Positions 42,172 to 46,255 of a DNA stretch of 46,255 nucleotides are shown here, piece after piece (positions within the stretch are counted from its first letter, which is position 1; the number at the start of each line of letters is the position of its first letter). The notes below the pieces were generated by a model. The model saw only the letters and a program-made list of their open reading frames with translations, did not search any database and was not told the origin of the DNA. Source of the DNA: CAYJGN01 sp964369635 (lineage in GTDB: Bacteria; Bacillota; Clostridia; Oscillospirales; Ruminococcaceae); contig CAYJGN010000013.1 of NCBI GenBank assembly GCA_964369635.1, positions 1 to 46,255 on the forward strand, written 5' to 3'. The translations under genes were made by a program, and so were the position numbers.

Positions 42172-43758
42172 ATGATTATAATTCACAATATTATTTATGG
42201 GTTTTTTGAAAAGGGGGAAGAAGGCCTTTTTAGAAAGCTCTATAAATGCGGGATAAATAAAGGCGAAATAGAGAGCTTTAAAATTATTAAGACTTCTGTA
42301 GATGCAAGGCGCAGAAATGATATAAAGATGATAAGCTCATACGCAGTTTCTCTTAGAGACGCGGGAAGCGAAGAGCTGATTGCAAGCAGAAATAATCTTT
42401 TATATAAAGATGAGAGCAAGAGGTTTGTCGTCCCGAATATCGAGAATTACAAGGGGCAAAGACCTGTGATTGTGGGATTTGGGCCAGCAGGAATGTTTGC
42501 GGCCGTAGTTCTTGCAAAAGCAGGGCTTCGCCCTGTTGTTGTAGAACAGGGTGAAGATATAGAGAGCAGAGTGAAAAAAGTTTCAAGTTTTTTTGCTGGA
42601 GATGGACTTGATGAGAAGAGCAATATCCAATTTGGCGAGGGTGGTGCTGGAACTTTTTCAGATGGAAAACTAACAACTCGAACAAAAGATATCTGTCATG
42701 ATTTCATATTGAGGATGTTTGTTTCTCATGGTGCAAACCCTGATATCCTTCATCTTGCAAAACCGCATATAGGAACTGATGTTATGCGGCGGGTGGTTTT
42801 GGGTATTCGAGAGGAGATAATATCTCTTGGTGGGAGCGTTATATTTGGCAATGAATTTAGAGGCTTTAAAACAGATAAAAACGGCGCTGTTGTAGCGGCA
42901 GTTTGCGATAGCGGCGAGATAGAGACTAATGATATTATTTTAGCGCCAGGTCATAGTGCGCGAGAGCTCTTTAAAAGACTTTTGGATAAAGATGTTGCTA
43001 TCTCTGCAAAACCATTTTCGGTTGGGTTTCGAATAGAGCATCTTCAATCGGATATCGACAAAGCGCTCTACCACGACTATGCAGGTCACGAGAGTTTGAA
43101 GAGTGGTGAGTATGCTCTCTCGCTTCGCTTAAGCGATGACGCAGTATATACCTTTTGCATGTGCCCTGGTGGATATGTTGTTGCGGCGGCAAGCGAAGAG
43201 GGTGGAATTGTTACAAACGGAATGAGTTTTAGCGATAGAGGATATAAAAATGCAAACAGTGCTGTTGTGGCGTCAGTTAGCAGTAGCGATTATGGGAGCG
43301 GGCCTCTTTCTGGTATTGAGTTTGCACGAGCTATTGAGAAGAATGCCTATAAGATAGCGGGTGAAAACTATTTTGCACCATATCAGTCTGCAAAAAGCTT
43401 TCTTTCGGGAACTGTCGATAGCGGCAGTGTGGCTCCGACCTATCGACCGGGGGTTATAAAAGCTGATGTTTCATCGCTCTTTTCAGCTCGTATAAATAAT
43501 ATGCTAAGAAAAGGTGTTGCGAATTTCGATAGCAAAATCCGCGGATTTGCATCAAAGGGCGCTGTTATAACAGCACCTGAAACAAGAACATCTTCACCTG
43601 TTCGTATTCTGCGCAATGAGATGCGAGAGAGTATTGGTACTCGGGGATTATACCCTTGTGGTGAGGGAGCGGGTTATGCTGGAGGGATTATGTCGGCGGC
43701 GGCAGATGGTGTTAATACTGCGCAAGCAATAATTGAGAAGTACAAAAGTTTATTATAG
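42172..43758 (+). CDS. FAD-dependent oxidoreductase of the COG2509 type
   Basis: A 528-residue uncharacterised flavoprotein. A short N-terminal RNA/ferredoxin-like domain (about 1-85) precedes the FAD-binding VGFGPAGMFAAVVLAKAG (about 99-116). Further conserved stretches are NIQFGEGGAGTFSDGKLTT and the C-terminal GLYPCGEGAGYAGGIMSAA. This layout is that of the widespread 'uncharacterised FAD-dependent dehydrogenase' family in Clostridia. Its function is unknown. ATG 42172 follows GGAG and lies two bases after cdaR, in the position where glmM often lies, so it is probably co-transcribed. Confidence 0.87.
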   Translation: MIIIHNIIYGFFEKGEEGLFRKLYKCGINKGEIESFKIIKTSVDARRRNDIKMISSYAVSLRDAGSEELIASRNNLLYKDESKRFVVPNIENYKGQRPVIVGFGPAGMFAAVVLAKAGLRPVVVEQGEDIESRVKKVSSFFAGDGLDEKSNIQFGEGGAGTFSDGKLTTRTKDICHDFILRMFVSHGANPDILHLAKPHIGTDVMRRVVLGIREEIISLGGSVIFGNEFRGFKTDKNGAVVAAVCDSGEIETNDIILAPGHSARELFKRLLDKDVAISAKPFSVGFRIEHLQSDIDKALYHDYAGHESLKSGEYALSLRLSDDAVYTFCMCPGGYVVAAASEEGGIVTNGMSFSDRGYKNANSAVVASVSSSDYGSGPLSGIEFARAIEKNAYKIAGENYFAPYQSAKSFLSGTVDSGSVAPTYRPGVIKADVSSLFSARINNMLRKGVANFDSKIRGFASKGAVITAPETRTSSPVRILRNEMRESIGTRGLYPCGEGAGYAGGIMSAAADGVNTAQAIIEKYKSLL

Positions 43759-43768
43759 TTGGTGAGAG

Positions 43769-45760
43769 ATGTATAAGAGGTTTACGGTAAAAGAATCGGC
43801 AAAAACAGAGGTAACTGCCGATATCTCAAACAGCCTAAAAAGAATACTGTCAAGCAGAGGAATAGATACCGATGAGAAACTTTTAAAGTTTATAGATGGA
43901 GATAGTATCTCAATTGGACCCGAAGTATTTAAAGATATGGAAATTGCGGTGAGCCGCACCTTTAAAGCGATAGAAGAAGGAGAGCGGATAGGGATTTTTG
44001 GCGATTATGATGCTGATGGTGTTTGTGCTACCGCTATTTTGTACAGATACTTAAATGAAATTGGCGCCGATGTTGTTGTTAAAATACCGAGCAGAGAAGA
44101 AGGATATGGGATTACCAAAGCGGGAATTGATGAGCTAATAGCGGCTGATGTTTCGCTTATTATAACGGTTGATAACGGTATAGTTGCTTTCGATGAAGCA
44201 TTATATGCAAAAAAATGCGGTGTTGATATAATCATAACCGACCACCATAAACCAAGAGAAAATCTCCCAGAGGCTTTAGCGATTATAAACCCGCAGTGCA
44301 CCGAGCAGGATTTTTTAGAGTATAGCGGCGGTTTTGTAGCACTTTTATTTGCAGCGGCTCTCGAGGGAGATTTCGAAACTGTCTTCTCGCAATATGGCTA
44401 TCTTGCAGCTATAACAACTATTGCAGATGTTATGCCGATTGTGGGAGATAACAGGGTTATAGTTAAAAAGGGACTTATGCAGATGTCAGATGAGGAAATA
44501 CCATCGATAGATGAGCTATTAAACCTTTTCAATATAAAAAAAGAAGATATAAACTGCGAGACGATAGGATATAAAATCGCGCCCGCAATAAATAGCGCTG
44601 GGAGAATAGGCGACCCTGTTGATGCTTTTGTATTACTTGCAACCGATGATAGCGAAGAGGCGGCGGAGTATGCGAGTTTGCTTGTAAACTGCAATGAAAA
44701 GCGCCGAGAAATTGAAGCGCAGACGGTTTCAAATATAGAAGAAGATGAAAAATCAGCGGTTTTTGGAGCTGATTGCATAGTTGTTTATGATGAAAACCTG
44801 CCGGAAGGTGTTATAGGTATAATTGCGGCGAGGTTTTTGGAGAGATATAAGAAAACAACTATTGTTATGACAAAAAGTGGTGAGGAGATTAAAGGCAGTG
44901 TGCGAGCTTTGCAGAGCTTTGGTATCCTTGAATGTCTAACTTCAGTCGAGGGGTTGCTGTTAAAATACGGGGGACATAGTGCGGCGGCAGGTTTTTCAAT
45001 GGCAGCTATCAATCTTGAAGAGTTTAGAAGGGCGGTTTTAGCGCATAAACCGATTTGTGATGCAGAGGCCTTTGTATCAGTTGAAGCGGATGCGGCAGTT
45101 CGAGCGGATGAGTTATCGCTCTCTTTTGCTAAAAGTCTTGAGATTTTAGAGCCATATGGCAGAGAAAACGAAGAGCCTGTTTTTTTGATTGAAAATGCAA
45201 CAATTAAAGGGATTTCGCCATTATCGGGCGGCAAATTTGTGAAAATTTCTCTTGAAGTTTCAGATGTTTTAGTTGATGCGGTTTCTTTTGGGTATAGCTT
45301 CGATAGCTTTCCTTATCCGCAAAATACGACAGTTGGTATCACGGCGAGCATTTCAGTAAATAGATATAACGAGCGAGAATATCTCTCGGTTAAAATCATA
45401 GATATATCGCAAAATGAGCCAAGTAAAGAGGATATAGGATATATAAATGCTCTAAAAAACGGCGAGAATAAAGCATTTCCGCAGATAACCAGAGAAGATT
45501 TTGCTGCCGTTTATAGATTTATTTCGGCAAAGAAATCATGCGAATATGATGTTTATGATATATCTATTGCTGCATTTAATAAACCGAATATATTTATTAC
45601 ATATGCAGCAGTTGAGATTTTTAAAGAAGCCGGTTTGGTAACCGAGGGCAAAGTCTGCGGAAAAGATATATTAGAGGTTGCAAAGGATGCGAAAAAAGCA
45701 GATTTAACGGCGACTAAATTATATAAAAGACTATATAATCGGACAGGAGATATAAATTGA
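43769..45760 (+). CDS. recJ: Single-strand DNA 5'-3' exonuclease RecJ
   Basis: RecJ degrades 5'-ended single strands in recombination and base-excision repair. The 663-residue protein contains the DHH phosphoesterase motifs, with the metal ligands in FGDYDADGVCATAIL (about residues 77-91) and TDHHKPREN (about 156-164), the DHHA1 motif GGHSAAAGFSM (near 404) and an OB-fold region. It is close to 100 residues longer at the C-terminus than compact RecJ, with the extra part of unknown role. It overlaps the relA start (TTGA). In Bacillus apt lies between recJ and relA; here it is absent. Confidence 0.93.
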   Translation: MYKRFTVKESAKTEVTADISNSLKRILSSRGIDTDEKLLKFIDGDSISIGPEVFKDMEIAVSRTFKAIEEGERIGIFGDYDADGVCATAILYRYLNEIGADVVVKIPSREEGYGITKAGIDELIAADVSLIITVDNGIVAFDEALYAKKCGVDIIITDHHKPRENLPEALAIINPQCTEQDFLEYSGGFVALLFAAALEGDFETVFSQYGYLAAITTIADVMPIVGDNRVIVKKGLMQMSDEEIPSIDELLNLFNIKKEDINCETIGYKIAPAINSAGRIGDPVDAFVLLATDDSEEAAEYASLLVNCNEKRREIEAQTVSNIEEDEKSAVFGADCIVVYDENLPEGVIGIIAARFLERYKKTTIVMTKSGEEIKGSVRALQSFGILECLTSVEGLLLKYGGHSAAAGFSMAAINLEEFRRAVLAHKPICDAEAFVSVEADAAVRADELSLSFAKSLEILEPYGRENEEPVFLIENATIKGISPLSGGKFVKISLEVSDVLVDAVSFGYSFDSFPYPQNTTVGITASISVNRYNEREYLSVKIIDISQNEPSKEDIGYINALKNGENKAFPQITREDFAAVYRFISAKKSCEYDVYDISIAAFNKPNIFITYAAVEIFKEAGLVTEGKVCGKDILEVAKDAKKADLTATKLYKRLYNRTGDIN

Positions 45761-46255
45761 ACGGCATAAATGAATTAATAGATAAGATAAAATTAAGCGA
45801 TAAAGCTTATGATATTGCAATGATAGAAAAAGCCTATCAATTTGCAAAAGAGGCGCATAGCTCGCAGGTTCGCAAAAGCGGAGAGCCTTATATAATCCAT
45901 CCTGTTGCAGTAGCCAAGATTTTAGTTGAGATTGGTATGGATAGCGAAACGATAACAGCGGCACTTCTGCATGATGTTATAGAGGATACGCAGTATACAT
46001 TTGAGGATATATCAAGAGAGTTTTCAGCAACTGTTGCCCTGCTTGTTAATGGAGTTACGAAGCTTGGGCGAGTCCAATTTAGCACCCATGAAGAGGAGCA
46101 GAATGAGAATGTTCGAAAGCTTCTGCTTGCAATGAGCGAGGATATTAGAGTTATCATAATAAAACTTGCAGATAGACTGCATAATATGAGAACTCTGCAT
46201 TTTATGCCAGACCAAAAAAGAAGAGATACTGCAAAAGAAACTCTTGAAGTCTATG
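45757..46255 (+). CDS. relA: RelA/SpoT (p)ppGpp synthetase-hydrolase, 3' end outside the window
   Basis: Only the N-terminal 166 residues are present. They form the HD-type (p)ppGpp hydrolase domain of long RelA/SpoT enzymes, with YIIHPVAVAKIL, the metal ligands LLHDVIEDT and the later KLADRLHNMRTL. The synthetase and TGS/ACT domains lie downstream of the window edge. The start is TTG 45757, seven bases after AGGAG, sharing four bases with the recJ stop. The intact HD residues suggest the hydrolase is active, as in bifunctional Rel. Confidence 0.94.
   Translation, partial: MNGINELIDKIKLSDKAYDIAMIEKAYQFAKEAHSSQVRKSGEPYIIHPVAVAKILVEIGMDSETITAALLHDVIEDTQYTFEDISREFSATVALLVNGVTKLGRVQFSTHEEEQNENVRKLLLAMSEDIRVIIIKLADRLHNMRTLHFMPDQKRRDTAKETLEVY

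Overview
The window is an AT-rich chromosomal segment of a Gram-positive, Clostridia-type bacterium (phylum Bacillota), most like the Oscillospirales/Ruminococcaceae. The evidence is the gene order era-yqzL-recO, an intact mraZ-to-ftsZ division and wall (dcw) cluster, cdaA-cdaR, a T-box leader, many lipoboxes, strong GGAGG ribosome binding sites and meso-DAP-type MurE. The species cannot be named from sequence alone. No rRNA, tRNA, CRISPR, insertion sequence or phage gene was seen.

Layout. (1) 1-5.5 kb, + strand: end of era, a small YqzL-like gene, recO, mutS2 and a MATE exporter, closed by a perfect palindromic terminator. (2) 5.6-9.75 kb, - strand: a degenerate GGDEF sensor, then an acyl-CoA ligase and an XRE-cupin regulator behind a T-box leader (9774-10030) whose specifier I read as ATC (Ile). 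(3) 10.1-12.2 kb: an M20 amidohydrolase and a PfkB kinase, overlapping. (4) 12.4-17.3 kb: a - strand cation/proton antiporter, then uvrC (apparently starting at ATC), rsmD, coaD and a coiled-coil gene. (5) 17.3-19.1 kb: a VOC-like gene remnant and a - strand lipoprotein hydrolase. (6) 19.3-33.1 kb: the dcw cluster mraZ, rsmH, ftsL, ftsI, murE, murF, mraY, ftsW, murG, murA, ftsQ, ftsZ, with four 10-bp MraZ-type repeats at the promoter. murD, murC, ddl and ftsA are missing, and the sporulation genes that often follow ftsZ are absent. (7) 33.2-35.6 kb: two lipoproteins and an intergenic region with a structured repeat. (8) 35.6-38.3 kb: a flavin disulfide oxidoreductase, a CDP-alcohol phosphatidyltransferase and a TVP38/VTT membrane protein in one run. 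(9) 38.6-40.0 kb: a DUF3343 protein plus a cysteine-desulfurase-family enzyme. (10) 40.0 kb to the end: cdaA, cdaR, a COG2509-type flavoprotein, recJ and the 5' part of relA/spoT.

The most unusual structure is a pair of GC-rich intergenic elements (35368-35445 and 38413-38500, opposite orientations) that fold into the same shape: an outer stem enclosing three hairpins. Hairpins 1 and 2 are nearly identical in sequence. Hairpin 3 differs in sequence but keeps its pairing, which suggests selection on structure. The second lead is the putative isoleucine T-box in front of an acyl-CoA ligase, which would fit 2-methylbutyrate activation for reductive isoleucine synthesis. Other leads are the ATC start of uvrC, a possible Shine-Dalgarno switch before murG, the GGDEF protein with an intact inhibitory site but a degenerate active site, and the oxidoreductase/lipid-enzyme/VTT run.
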